Assembly (NCBI RefSeq): GCF_018448905.1
Contig: NZ_RCWA01000040.1
Span: 1-38,737 of the forward strand
DNA length: 38,737 bases
Direction: 5' to 3'
Source: Photorhabdus heterorhabditis
GTDB lineage: Bacteria; Pseudomonadota; Gammaproteobacteria; Enterobacterales; Enterobacteriaceae
Translations under genes and position numbers: made by a program
The notes under the pieces: generated by a model
Database searches by the model: none
What the model saw: the letters and a program-made list of their open reading frames with translations, nothing else
What the model was told of the DNA's origin: nothing
Part shown: positions 1 to 7,801 of the stretch, one piece after another
How positions within the stretch are numbered: position 1 is the first letter of the stretch
Layout: every line of letters starts with the position of its first letter

Positions 1-2
1 GA

Positions 3-113
3 AATCATAGCTGTCAATTTATGTGGCAGTTGATTAATTATGTTGATGCCTTTTTGGCATCGTTTTCATCACAGCAAAAACCAGGAAGACAAAGAATGGG
101 TGTAGCACTATTA
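3..113 (+). pseudogene. C-terminal end of an IS630-like transposase (partial at window edge)
   Basis: The reading frame is open from the window start to a TGA at 111-113, giving 36 residues. It contains NHSCQFMWQL, which resembles the N-H-x-C-x-x-M-W-Q-L segment I remember near the C-terminus of IS630-family DDE transposases. The rest of the gene lies outside the window, so I cannot say whether it is intact or a remnant. No terminal inverted repeat is obvious before the next gene, whose 3' end lies only 8 bp away. A short hairpin (GATGCC, T-rich loop, GGCATC; about 45-61) lies inside this frame. The assignment rests on one short motif and is tentative. Confidence 0.4.
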
Positions 114-120
114 TGAAACC

Positions 121-645
121 TTATTTAGTTGCGCCATTTAGGTTTTTATATATTGTAAGTTGTACTTCACTACCAGGTTTAAAACCATTTGTATAAGTAA
201 AATTATCTTTTCCTTCAATATATTGAACAGTTTCTTGGCCACGGCTTCCTACTTTCATAATTGGTTTCCATACATTATAGGTAGTACTATATTGAAAGCC
301 AATATCTGATTCTACTTGACCAGAAAAACCAGAATATACATATAGTGTTCCACCTTCTGCTTTAAAGGAAGATCCTTCTTTAATCTCTGGTAGGGCTATT
401 TTTGTGATTAGAATAGATCCTGTATTATTAATAATTGCTCTTCCTCCGATACCATTGGTAATAGTGTTTTCATTAAGATGTGATATTTGTGAGAGTGATT
501 GTGCTTCAGTTGCTTTAACTTCATGGGCGTGAATTATCAAGAAGATATTAACTGCAATTATACTGGCTAATGCAATATTCGTGAATTTTCTACGAGTAAG
601 CACGATATTTTCTCCCACAGGCAACTTATTTTTAAATCTAATCAT
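121..645 (-). CDS. Exported protein of unknown function, 174 aa
   Basis: I do not recognise this protein family. The N-terminus is basic (MIRFKNK, then TRRK). It is followed by a hydrophobic segment at about residues 24-40 and a plausible signal-peptidase site after HEVKA, so the protein is probably secreted or periplasmic. The mature part (about 130 aa) is rich in Gly, Ser, Thr and Tyr and looks beta-rich, with no cysteine. The start is supported by a GAGGA ribosome-binding site just upstream of the ATG. It is monocistronic, AT-rich, and sits between a transposase tail and a gene-free AT-rich stretch, which suggests an accessory gene. A role as an enzyme, adhesin or toxin cannot be decided from the sequence. 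Confidence 0.6.
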   Translation of the reverse strand: MIRFKNKLPVGENIVLTRRKFTNIALASIIAVNIFLIIHAHEVKATEAQSLSQISHLNENTITNGIGGRAIINNTGSILITKIALPEIKEGSSFKAEGGTLYVYSGFSGQVESDIGFQYSTTYNVWKPIMKVGSRGQETVQYIEGKDNFTYTNGFKPGSEVQLTIYKNLNGATK

Positions 646-1243
646 GTTATTTTCCTCATTGATATGTATTTAAAGTTAGTCATAAATTCAAATCTTATTG
701 ATAAGATTGTTTTAATTTAATATGGTGATTTTCCATTGCGTAAGATATATTTTTAAATGGACTTTTGTTCATAAATAAAATACCACTAGAGCAGAATGAA
801 ATAAAAAACATTTTTATTTGTCTTTATGACAAAAAAACTTAGATATTATTTGTTAAACCAAGTTGTTTTTATAAGTGATATTTTAATTTTCTGGATTTGG
901 TTAATAAGTATATTTTTAATAAGAGGAGCAATGGTTATTATAATTCAGTATGTTGTGATCCAAAGAAAAATATATTATGAAGTATTATTTTATTTGTGAA
1001 GAATAATATCATATTTATATTTTAAAGGAAGAGGGTAAGATGATAAAAATCGCAAGTTAATAATTAATTATATTTAATTTAATTTAATTTAATTTAATTT
1101 AATTTGGAGTGAGAAATATAAAATTAATATATAAAGAAAATTTTTTCGTGCCATAAATATGATTGATTAATCAGGAATTATTTTCTTTTCCAGAAATCAA
1201 TTATATTTTTGCGAGTAGAACTAATCCAATAATTTAAATCCTC
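646..1243. other. AT-rich gene-free spacer
   Basis: About 600 bp of very AT-rich DNA with no reading frame I can support on either strand. It should contain the promoter of the minus-strand secreted-protein gene near its left end. It also carries the pentanucleotide repeat listed separately. I see no RNA gene or recognisable operator. Confidence 0.6.
1073..1105. repeat. TTTAA pentanucleotide tandem repeat, about 6.6 copies
   Basis: Six perfect TTTAA units followed by a partial TTT. A perfect 5-bp microsatellite of this length can change copy number by replication slippage. It lies about 150 bp upstream of the esterase fragment, so it is not inside a coding frame. Confidence 0.9.
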
Positions 1244-1258
1244 GTGAGAGGAAAACTG

Positions 1259-1588
1259 ATGAGAGATAAACAACTGCATTCTCCTGAAATAAACTGTCCT
1301 GCATGGGCACCTAATGATGCCCTGCTACTTATCATACTTGGGCAATCCAACAGTTATGGTCATGGAACGCAATTATCGTTAACTGAACAAATAACGCGAG
1401 GTTTAAAAAACGTGTTCACATTATCTTTGCCAGAAGTCTATAGCGTTGACTTTCCTGCAATTAACTGGACAGCGCTGACTAGCTTTGGTAATGCCAATAT
1501 TGGCTGCGTTCTCTTGCCGCCGCACTGCAAATTGAAATCTATTGGGTATATATTTCTCAAACTATACCAAATATTCAAAGTAAATTAG
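1259..1588 (+). pseudogene. Truncated SGNH/sialate-O-acetylesterase-like gene fragment
   Basis: The frame starts well: a GAGAGG ribosome-binding site precedes ATG 1259 (an in-frame GTG at 1244 is the alternative). It encodes LLLIILGQSNSYGHG at about residues 22-36. The GQSN block is the nucleophile motif (block I) of the SGNH-fold acetylesterases of the sialate O-acetylesterase/CE6 type. Family members run to several hundred residues, but this frame has only 109. Its last third (from about 1505) is translated ERIC repeat and junk sequence, and the catalytic Asp/His block is missing. I read it as the 5' remnant of an esterase gene broken at or by an ERIC element. An inverted repeat followed by T residues at 1594-1625 may terminate any transcript. 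Confidence 0.55.
1505..1550. repeat. Half ERIC element
   Basis: This segment matches one arm of the full ERIC copies in this window, from the GCGTTC..TTGCCGCCGC part to the terminal ATTGGGTATA. Its nearest match is the right half of the copy at 18381-18507. The other arm is absent. Its left boundary coincides with the loss of homology in the esterase fragment. Confidence 0.8.
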
Positions 1589-1593
1589 ATGAG

Positions 1594-1625
1594 AATTGCC
1601 GCTTATAATGCTGGCGGCAATTTTT
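1594..1625 (+). terminator. Rho-independent terminator-like hairpin
   Basis: A perfect 9-bp inverted repeat, AATTGCCGC (1594-1602) and GCGGCAATT (1614-1622), with an 11-nt loop and a T run directly after the stem in the plus direction. It lies just after the esterase fragment and 18 bp before the end of the minus-strand FlhE-like gene. Confidence 0.6.
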
Positions 1626-1642
1626 GGAGAACAATTGAAATA

Positions 1643-2059
1643 TTACTGCCAACTGACAATAATTTCTCCGGTTTGACCTGCCACTGGTACTGTTCCACCA
1701 CTTGCAACACTCATAGCATAAAAGAACTGTTGTGCTGGGCTTCTATTATTGAATGCAGTTGTCGACATTCTTCGAACGCGTGATATATCTATGCAATTGC
1801 TGGTACTTCCTTGGCAAAGATAAACAGACAATCCTTGAGGCCATCCAACGACGTTCCAAGTCCAAGATACATTGTTAATACTGCCCGCCGCGGGTGGAGA
1901 TCCGACAACAGGAAGATAAGCCGTTTCTGTGAAGTTTCTGGAATATATCGTTGGTAGGGTGACCGAAGATTGATAGCTTCCACTTGCCGCAAACCCAGTT
2001 TGCGAAAACATCATTAACAGTAATGCGCTGCCGATTCCAAAGATTCTTTTTAATTTCAT
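1643..2059 (-). CDS. FlhE-like periplasmic protein, 138 aa
   Basis: FlhE is a small periplasmic protein, normally the last gene of the flhBAE flagellar operon, where it affects the proton gating and assembly of the flagellar export machinery. Here residues 1-24 form a signal peptide ending GFAA. The mature part has the FlhE pattern: a Trp-rich strand (SWTWNV), then GLSVYLC with a second cysteine seven residues later (Cys82 and Cys89, probably a disulfide), then a C-terminal strand ending EIIVSW. The length fits the family (about 130 aa). No flhB or flhA is nearby, so this is an orphan paralogue and a flagellar role is doubtful. The upstream GGGGT is a modest ribosome-binding site. The assignment is from remembered motif similarity. 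Confidence 0.55.
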   Translation of the reverse strand: MKLKRIFGIGSALLLMMFSQTGFAASGSYQSSVTLPTIYSRNFTETAYLPVVGSPPAAGSINNVSWTWNVVGWPQGLSVYLCQGSTSNCIDISRVRRMSTTAFNNRSPAQQFFYAMSVASGGTVPVAGQTGEIIVSWQ

Positions 2060-2100
2060 AGCGATTACCCCAATATCTGATAATTTTCTATTGCGAGAAC

Positions 2101-2313
2101 TTAGAGATATATTTCGATCTCGCGCCCTTTTTCTCTTGAACTTTCATAAAAATATTCACTATATGCCAAAGGAGGCACGATTAATTTGGATGGGATAATC
2201 TTTAAATGCAACGGGAAATCTGATTTTTTGTTAAGTAAGTCTAATCTGTTTTTAATGTTTGCTGTTTTTATGCCATGCTCAGGCAGCAATCTTTTACAAG
2301 AGATTCGTCCCAT
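2101..2313 (-). CDS. Small hypothetical ORF, 70 aa, doubtful
   Basis: It has no signal peptide and no membrane segment. The stretch HGIKTANIKNRLDLLNK loosely recalls the 'NIK-NRL-LL' helix after the G box of LytS/DesK-type sensor kinases, so it could be a decayed remnant of one; this is speculative. The start has only a weak AGG upstream. It occupies the spacer between the FlhE-like gene and the exporter operon, where the operon promoter must also lie. It may not be a real gene. Confidence 0.2.
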   Translation of the reverse strand: MGRISCKRLLPEHGIKTANIKNRLDLLNKKSDFPLHLKIIPSKLIVPPLAYSEYFYESSREKGREIEIYL

Positions 2314-2375
2314 GATATAAACCTGATTAAACGATTAAATGGAGTCAGTGAAACATTTAATGGATGTGAAAAACG

Positions 2376-3113
2376 ATGAATAAATCAAACATGACAATCA
2401 CGACTTCCCAGTGTCTGGAATCTTTGATTTACATGGAAAATATTTGTCGATCCTATCGTATGGGTGAAAAGTATCACACCGTACTTGATAAAATATCATT
2501 TACTATAATGCGTGGGCAAAGTTGTGCTATTCTCGGCGCTTCCGGCTCGGGTAAAAGTACTTTGCTTAATATCCTTGGTTTGCTGGATCAGCCAACTTCT
2601 GGATGTTTTAAGTTTAATGATGTTAATGTAACAAAAGTGACTTCTGATGAGCGGGCGAAAATAAGAAACCAGGAAATAGGCTTCGTATTCCAGAGTTTTA
2701 ATTTACTTCCCAGAATGCAGGCATTGGATAATGTGGCGCTGCCATTGTTATATCGTGGATATTCACGTTCACTAGCCCGGAAGGAAGCGCAATACCAGCT
2801 TGAGTTGGTTGGCTTGGCTAATCGTATTCACCATCGTCCGGCAGATCTTTCTGGTGGGCAACGGCAGCGTGTTGCTATCGCCCGAGCCTTGGTCGGCAAG
2901 CCTTCTCTCATTTTGGCTGATGAACCAACAGGCAATCTCGATAGTGTCACGGCACGCGATATCATGACACTCCTTCTGTCATTAAACCGTGAGCAGGGTG
3001 CTACGCTCGTCATGGTTACACACGATGGGGAAATAGCTAAAAATATGCAGCGCTGTTTGTATGTCAAAGATGGGCGAATTTCCGAAACTGATCTGCCGAT
3101 ATTCGATGCTTAA
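2376..3113 (+). CDS. ABC exporter ATPase, MacB/LolD type
   Basis: This is the nucleotide-binding subunit of a tripartite efflux or secretion pump; it powers the permease encoded next. Walker A is GASGSGKST (residues 54-62), the Q-loop is FVFQSFNLLPRM (104-114), the ABC signature is LSGGQRQRVAIARAL (158-172) and Walker B is LILADEPTGNLD (178-189). The combination of FQSFNLLP and DEPTGNLD is typical of the MacB/LolD/YknY family. At 245 aa it is a free-standing ATPase, unlike E. coli MacB, where ATPase and permease are fused. It is first in a four-gene operon and its stop overlaps the next start by 8 nt. The ribosome-binding site is weak. The substrate is not shown by the sequence. Confidence 0.9.
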   Translation: MNKSNMTITTSQCLESLIYMENICRSYRMGEKYHTVLDKISFTIMRGQSCAILGASGSGKSTLLNILGLLDQPTSGCFKFNDVNVTKVTSDERAKIRNQEIGFVFQSFNLLPRMQALDNVALPLLYRGYSRSLARKEAQYQLELVGLANRIHHRPADLSGGQRQRVAIARALVGKPSLILADEPTGNLDSVTARDIMTLLLSLNREQGATLVMVTHDGEIAKNMQRCLYVKDGRISETDLPIFDA

Positions 3114-4308
3114 CATGAATTCTGGTCGTCACGGTCTTTCTCTCGCGCAAGCATTGCGTGAGTCGTTGGATAGTCTGCGTCTTCTGGGAAGGCGATCCTT
3201 ACTTGCTTTGCTTGGTATTGCTGTCGGATGTGCTTCAGTTATTGCACTTTTGAACATTGGTTACAACGCTGCTAATGAAGCTATTAGCACTTTTAAAAGT
3301 ATGGGAAGCAATATTCTGGTCGCTCATTTTAGTTTTATTCCCGGCGTCGATGCTAAACCCGCACCATCTACATTGGATATTCAAGCACTGACTCGTGTAT
3401 TACCGACTATCGTATATGCTGCGCCTATCACATTACATTCAACTCGTATTCGTTTTCAGGGGCAAGGGATCGATACGAATATTACGGGTACATCCTCCGA
3501 TCTGGCTGGGGTGCTTGATTTACAAATCGAGCAGGGACGTTTTTTATCGGACTATGATCGTCAGACGACTTATACCGTAATTGGTGCAGATATAGCGAAA
3601 CAGTCAAAGGTCCAGGTAGGCAGCCAACTACAAATTGGGGATTATCTGTTTGAGGTGATAGGCATTCTCGCTGTTCAGGGGGCGAACCCTTTACTTCCTG
3701 TCTCTGTTGATGATTCTGTGATACTGCCTATTGAGGGAATGAGACGGTTGCGGCCTGCTCCAGAAATTGGCAGCGTCATTGCCAAAACACGTGACACAAC
3801 AACAACGTTAAACAGTGACGCTGTATTATTGCGTAACTATCTTGTTTCATTATCAAAAGGTCGTAATGTCGAAGTTCAAATCCCGCAACAATTGCTTGAT
3901 GGATTGACGCGCCAGACTAAAACATTCTCTTATTTGCTTGCTGGTTTGGGAGGCATTTCGTTGTTGGTGGGCGGTGTGGGTGTCATGAATGTCATGCTGA
4001 TGAATGTTTCGGAACGCAGGCGTGAGATTGGTGTTCGTATGGCTCTGGGTGCCAGACCCATTGATATCGGTATACTTTTTATGCTGGAAGCTGCTACTTT
4101 GGCAATCGCCGGTGCAATAGTGGGTTCATTGTTGGGAGTGGCTGCTGGGTACCTGTTCGTAAAATTTTCTGGCTGGGTATTTACGTTATCCTTATTCTCT
4201 GTGCCTCTGGGTATTGCCAGTTCATTAGTGATTGGTCTGTTTTTTGGCATTAATCCGGCGTTGGCTGCTGCTAAGTTACAACCTATAGAGGCACTTCGTG
4301 ATGATTAG
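3106..4308 (+). CDS. MacB-type ABC exporter permease, 400 aa
   Basis: The membrane subunit of the exporter. One N-terminal transmembrane helix (about residues 30-52) is followed by a roughly 200-residue periplasmic MacB_PCD domain and three C-terminal helices of the FtsX domain. The latter contains the segment SERRREIGVRMALGAR, which is characteristic of MacB/FtsX permeases. Although the frame is open further upstream, ATG 3106 is preferred: it overlaps the ATPase stop in ATGCTTAA, matching the other two junctions of this operon, and the upstream extension is merely ATPase sequence in another frame. MacB-type pumps do not carry substrate through the membrane. They use ATP-driven movement to push periplasmic substrates (peptides, siderophores, macrolides) through the outer-membrane channel. 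Confidence 0.88.
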   Translation: MLNMNSGRHGLSLAQALRESLDSLRLLGRRSLLALLGIAVGCASVIALLNIGYNAANEAISTFKSMGSNILVAHFSFIPGVDAKPAPSTLDIQALTRVLPTIVYAAPITLHSTRIRFQGQGIDTNITGTSSDLAGVLDLQIEQGRFLSDYDRQTTYTVIGADIAKQSKVQVGSQLQIGDYLFEVIGILAVQGANPLLPVSVDDSVILPIEGMRRLRPAPEIGSVIAKTRDTTTTLNSDAVLLRNYLVSLSKGRNVEVQIPQQLLDGLTRQTKTFSYLLAGLGGISLLVGGVGVMNVMLMNVSERRREIGVRMALGARPIDIGILFMLEAATLAIAGAIVGSLLGVAAGYLFVKFSGWVFTLSLFSVPLGIASSLVIGLFFGINPALAAAKLQPIEALRDD

Positions 4309-5797
4309 CCAAATTTTCCTACGTATTATGGGGGCTGTCATTGGACTGGTAATAGCCTTGCCTGTGAAACCGCTCTTAGCGGAGCAGCTGGTTCCGTCAC
4401 AGGCAACTATATCTATAACAAGTACAATGTCTGCAACAAATACAATTTCTCTTAGCCAACAGACTATTGATATAACGCTTGGTGATGCGATCTATTTGGG
4501 ATTACGAAACAATCGTTCTATCCGCAGTGCTTATTTGGATCGCATTGCCCAGAAATTCGATTTGCGGGTTGCTGAGGATCGTTTTACGCCCAAGTTGTTG
4601 CTTAATAGTCGTTATGCTGTTGTCCGTAATCAAAGTGATCGTTACCGCCAGAGCGAGATTATGCCTACATCTACAATGCTTGGAGAATATGGTACCCAAT
4701 TTAGTTTGTCATGGACGAGCCGAACAACATGGGCAAACAATGCTGGTCGTAATCGTAATGATGGTGTTTCTTTTTCTGTCATTCAGCCTCTGTTGAAAGG
4801 TGCTGGCAAAGATGTGGCTACAGCACCTGTACGTCTTGCTCAAATGATGGAACAGATAAATCGCCTGAACCTGAAAGCGACAGTATCCCAGACTATCACA
4901 CAGGTTATTATGGCTTACCGTGAATTGCTGCGTGCGCAAGAACAATTGCAAATTGCGCGTGATGCTCTGGAACGGTCGCGCCAATTGCTGGAAGTGAACA
5001 AAGCCATGATTGCAGCGGGCAGAATGGCGGCCTTTGAAATTGTCCAGACTGAGGCTGAGGTTGCCATGCAAGAATTGGCTGCTGAGGAAGCAGCCAATCA
5101 ACTGGATACCAGTCGATTAGAGTTACTACGTTTACTTGCTTTGGACTTGCAAACCCAAGTAAAAGCAACTGACAAACTGGAGGCTAAACGCATAGATATC
5201 AATCTCCTCCAGGCGCAACATTTGGCACAAGAACATCAACCCTCATACCTCACTCAATTGATTACCGCAGAACAGGCGGCGATAAACCTGATAGTTGCTC
5301 GTAATGATCGCTTATGGGATGTCTCTTTGGTTGGCAGGACCAGTCAAGTCCGTGATCGAACAGGATCAAATAGTTCTCGTAATTGGGAAAATTACGCGGG
5401 TGTCCAAGTGGAGATACCTATAGGGGATTTGAGTCAGCGCCAGGCGGAAGTGCGGGCGCAGGTTGATGTGCAGAATCAGGATATCCGTCTTACTGAAGCA
5501 AAACAGTCACTGGAGCGTGATGTAGGTAATGCCGCACGTGATATTGGTACACGCTGGCGTCAATACGAGATAGCACAGCGTGCTTTGGACTTATCCCGGC
5601 GTAAGCTGGAAATTGAACGTGAAAAATTGACGGTAGGCCGCTCCAGCAACTTTCAGGTATTAAGCTTTGAAACTGATCTGCGCAACGCTGAGAATGTTCG
5701 TCTTAATGCATTGATTGCTTATCTAAATGCACAGGCGGAGTTGGATGAAACACTAGGTACTACTCTGGGGAGTTGGGATATTGCACTTAATGATTAA
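4301..5797 (+). CDS. TolC-like outer-membrane efflux channel, 498 aa
   Basis: The outer-membrane channel subunit of the pump. A signal peptide (residues 1 to about 28, ending PLLAE) is followed by a leader region rich in Ser and Thr. Two long helical repeats follow (about 140-270 and 380-490) with the heptad-like, Ala/Gln/Leu-rich composition of the TolC/OEP family. ALERSRQLLEVNKAMIAAGR and LDLSRRKLEIEREKLTVGR are the two related repeat segments. I see no lipobox cysteine, so it is probably anchored only by its barrel. The start is ATG 4301, overlapping the permease stop in ATGATTAG (a GTG lies one codon earlier). A dedicated channel encoded in the operon suggests a pump that does not rely on the housekeeping TolC. 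Confidence 0.87.
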   Translation: MISQIFLRIMGAVIGLVIALPVKPLLAEQLVPSQATISITSTMSATNTISLSQQTIDITLGDAIYLGLRNNRSIRSAYLDRIAQKFDLRVAEDRFTPKLLLNSRYAVVRNQSDRYRQSEIMPTSTMLGEYGTQFSLSWTSRTTWANNAGRNRNDGVSFSVIQPLLKGAGKDVATAPVRLAQMMEQINRLNLKATVSQTITQVIMAYRELLRAQEQLQIARDALERSRQLLEVNKAMIAAGRMAAFEIVQTEAEVAMQELAAEEAANQLDTSRLELLRLLALDLQTQVKATDKLEAKRIDINLLQAQHLAQEHQPSYLTQLITAEQAAINLIVARNDRLWDVSLVGRTSQVRDRTGSNSSRNWENYAGVQVEIPIGDLSQRQAEVRAQVDVQNQDIRLTEAKQSLERDVGNAARDIGTRWRQYEIAQRALDLSRRKLEIEREKLTVGRSSNFQVLSFETDLRNAENVRLNALIAYLNAQAELDETLGTTLGSWDIALND

Positions 5798-7064
5798 AAT
5801 CAGGGCACTTGCTCGTTTCAGATATAACATTCATTGGCTTGTGGTATTCGCTGTGATTCTAGTTACTGGGGCAACTATTGCCTATGTTTTTTTTCCCTCT
5901 CCAACTAATACATCATTACCGAAGCAATGGGTACGTGTTGAACCCCAACTGTTAGAAAACCATCTGGGTTTAGTTGGCCGCATCCAGGCCGCCACCAGTT
6001 TGACTATTACTGCGCCGTTCGACGGAATTATCGCCGAGGTGGTGGTGATAGAAGGTCAGAGAGTTAAGCGTGGACAACCATTATTGAGCCTTGATACTGC
6101 ACAACTGGATATTCAGTTGCGACAGGCACTTACAGAATTGCTGAAAGCCCAGCGAGCCGTACAGGATTTAGCGGATTGGAAGAACAGCCAGGATGTTGCC
6201 AGAGCACGTAGGGCTTTAACCAATGCTCAGCTAAGCCTGAATGATACTGAACGCAAACTGACTGATACTCGAGTTTTGTTTGAACGAGGCATCGTTGCCC
6301 GTATGGAGGTTGATACACTGGAGCAGCAGGTCAAAGTTCAACGGCTCGACCTTGCTGCGGCTAAGGTGGAACTACAAGCTACGCTGGACAAAGGCACCGG
6401 TGAGTATCGGCAGATTGCTGATATGGAATTAGCCAATGCTCAATCCCGTTATCAAGCACTTCAAGCTCAGAAAGCGCAACGGGAACTGGTTTCGTCTTTT
6501 GACGGAATTGTTGTCCGTCCTCTTGTTGCCGAGTCAGATAAAACGTTATCTATTCAAAAAGGGACACGGGTAACTCAGGGAACGCCGCTTTTTGGGATAA
6601 TCAATTTGGAGCAAGTTCAGGCGGTGGCTCGCATTGAAGAGGCAGATCTACATCAATTATATGAAGGAATGCCGGTTCAGATCACAGGAGAGGGTTTTGT
6701 TGGGTTGTCCTTGCAAGGGCAGATTAAGACAATTGGCGTACAGGGGAGTTCAACCGAATCTCAGGGGGCTGGTGTAACTTATGACGTGTTGGTCGCGATT
6801 GATCCATTAACACTTGAGCAACGACAGCGTATTCGTCTGAACATGAGTGCGAAACTGGCTATTGTCACGTATCGTAATGAACATGGCTTAGCGGTGCCAA
6901 CGGATGCATTACGTACAGGTCCTGACGGGCAGACTTTTGTCACCTATCGACGAGAATTACACGATCCAGTGCAACAGATTACGGTGACGCCAGGATATGC
7001 TGTTCCTCAGGGGGTAGAAGTAATCGGGCTGGAAGCAGGCTATGTCGAAATTCCTGTGCAATAA
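5790..7064 (+). CDS. Periplasmic adaptor (HlyD/MacA family), 424 aa
   Basis: The membrane-fusion subunit that joins the inner-membrane permease to the outer-membrane channel. A single transmembrane anchor (about residues 14-34) is followed by a first lipoyl half with SLTITAPFDGIIAEVVVIEGQ. A long alpha-hairpin of alternating Gln/Ala/Leu/Arg (about 110-220) follows, then the second lipoyl half with SSFDGIVVRPLVAESD, then beta-barrel and membrane-proximal domains. ATG 5790 overlaps the channel-gene stop in ATGATTAA. This is the last gene of the operon. No terminator is obvious in the roughly 290 bp before the ERIC at 7359. Confidence 0.88.
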   Translation: MIKIRALARFRYNIHWLVVFAVILVTGATIAYVFFPSPTNTSLPKQWVRVEPQLLENHLGLVGRIQAATSLTITAPFDGIIAEVVVIEGQRVKRGQPLLSLDTAQLDIQLRQALTELLKAQRAVQDLADWKNSQDVARARRALTNAQLSLNDTERKLTDTRVLFERGIVARMEVDTLEQQVKVQRLDLAAAKVELQATLDKGTGEYRQIADMELANAQSRYQALQAQKAQRELVSSFDGIVVRPLVAESDKTLSIQKGTRVTQGTPLFGIINLEQVQAVARIEEADLHQLYEGMPVQITGEGFVGLSLQGQIKTIGVQGSSTESQGAGVTYDVLVAIDPLTLEQRQRIRLNMSAKLAIVTYRNEHGLAVPTDALRTGPDGQTFVTYRRELHDPVQQITVTPGYAVPQGVEVIGLEAGYVEIPVQ

Positions 7065-7358
7065 TGATTGATTTGGCCTAATGGTGTATGGGTAATCCAG
7101 TTTTGGTACCATTGTTTATATTAAAACTGTTCGTTGCAACTAATTTACTTTGATATATTTACACTGCCAAAATTTAAATTCTGGATGTTGCTATAAGTAA
7201 ATATTAATATCCATTGGGAAGATTTAATTTTACCACGAAATAATTTCTACCTATTTATCTCTATATTCCTCAGGTAAAAGTATCTGTAGATTTTATAACT
7301 GAGAATATTTTACCTCTCTGAATAAATTCTGATGAACATGGTCTATATTATAAATATA

Positions 7359-7683
7359 TATACCCAATAGATTTCAAGATGTATCGCGACGGCCAGGGAG
7401 CGAATCCCCGGGAGCATAGAGAACTATGTCATAGAGAACTCTGCAGGGCGGGATTCTACTTTGCGTAAAAATTATACATTTCGCAGATATTGATAATTTC
7501 TCACATTCAATACGATTTTATTGATAGGTTTTGATATCTGGCATGAACATTTATTGAGCTAGTAGAGGGTTGTTTTTATCCACAATAACCATATAGAAAA
7601 TGTGAGATCCCGCCCTGAGAACTCTGTGACCGGGGTGAGTGAGTGCAGCCAACAAAGAGGCAACTTGAAAGATAACAGGTATA
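7359..7683. repeat. ERIC element interrupted by a 174-bp insertion
   Basis: The left part (7359-7443) and right part (7627-7683) together rebuild a complete 142-bp ERIC of the same long form as the copy at 34600-34741. That form carries an internal near-duplicate 15-mer (CATAGAGAACTATGT followed by CATAGAGAACTCTGT). The interruption lies inside the second 15-mer. Confidence 0.9.
7444..7617. mobile_element. 174-bp MITE-like element with 9-bp target duplication
   Basis: The ends are perfect 11-bp inverted repeats, CAGGGCGGGAT (7444-7454) and ATCCCGCCCTG (7607-7617), with imperfect similarity continuing inward (TCTACTTT against CTCACATTT). The element is flanked by the direct repeat AGAACTCTG at 7435-7443 and 7618-7626. 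Removing the element and one repeat copy restores an intact ERIC, so this is an insertion and not a chance inverted repeat. It is too short to encode a transposase and is presumably mobilised in trans. The 9-bp duplication is a size made by some IS families, such as IS1 and part of IS4. I could not identify the parent element. Confidence 0.85.
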
Positions 7684-7801
7684 AAGCGGAAATTAACTTT
7701 ATATGGTTGGTACATATATCGTGCTCTAAGTGATCTTGTAGAAAAAAAAGTTGTATCAAAATGCAGTAAGCCACTCTAAACAACATAAGGAAAATATCTA
7801 A

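Larger units (their letters stand above)
7065..7801. other. Gene-free spacer after the exporter operon
   Basis: About 740 bp with no supportable coding frame. It is mostly a 142-bp-type ERIC split by a 174-bp insertion (both listed separately). The AT-rich stretch 7065-7358 shows nothing I recognise. The last 120 bp must hold the promoter of the downstream exported-protein gene. Confidence 0.6.

Noticed and set aside
3930-4250. 106-aa minus-strand frame within the permease gene
   Set aside because: A shadow of the MacB-type permease coding sequence with no independent support.
2376-7064. A darobactin-like or other RiPP cluster around the exporter
   Set aside because: The transporter type fits, but I found no radical-SAM or other modifying enzyme and no short core-peptide frame in the spacers.
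7559-7786. Minus-strand frame of 75 aa
   Set aside because: It spans the end of the MITE and an ERIC arm, so it is translated repeat sequence.
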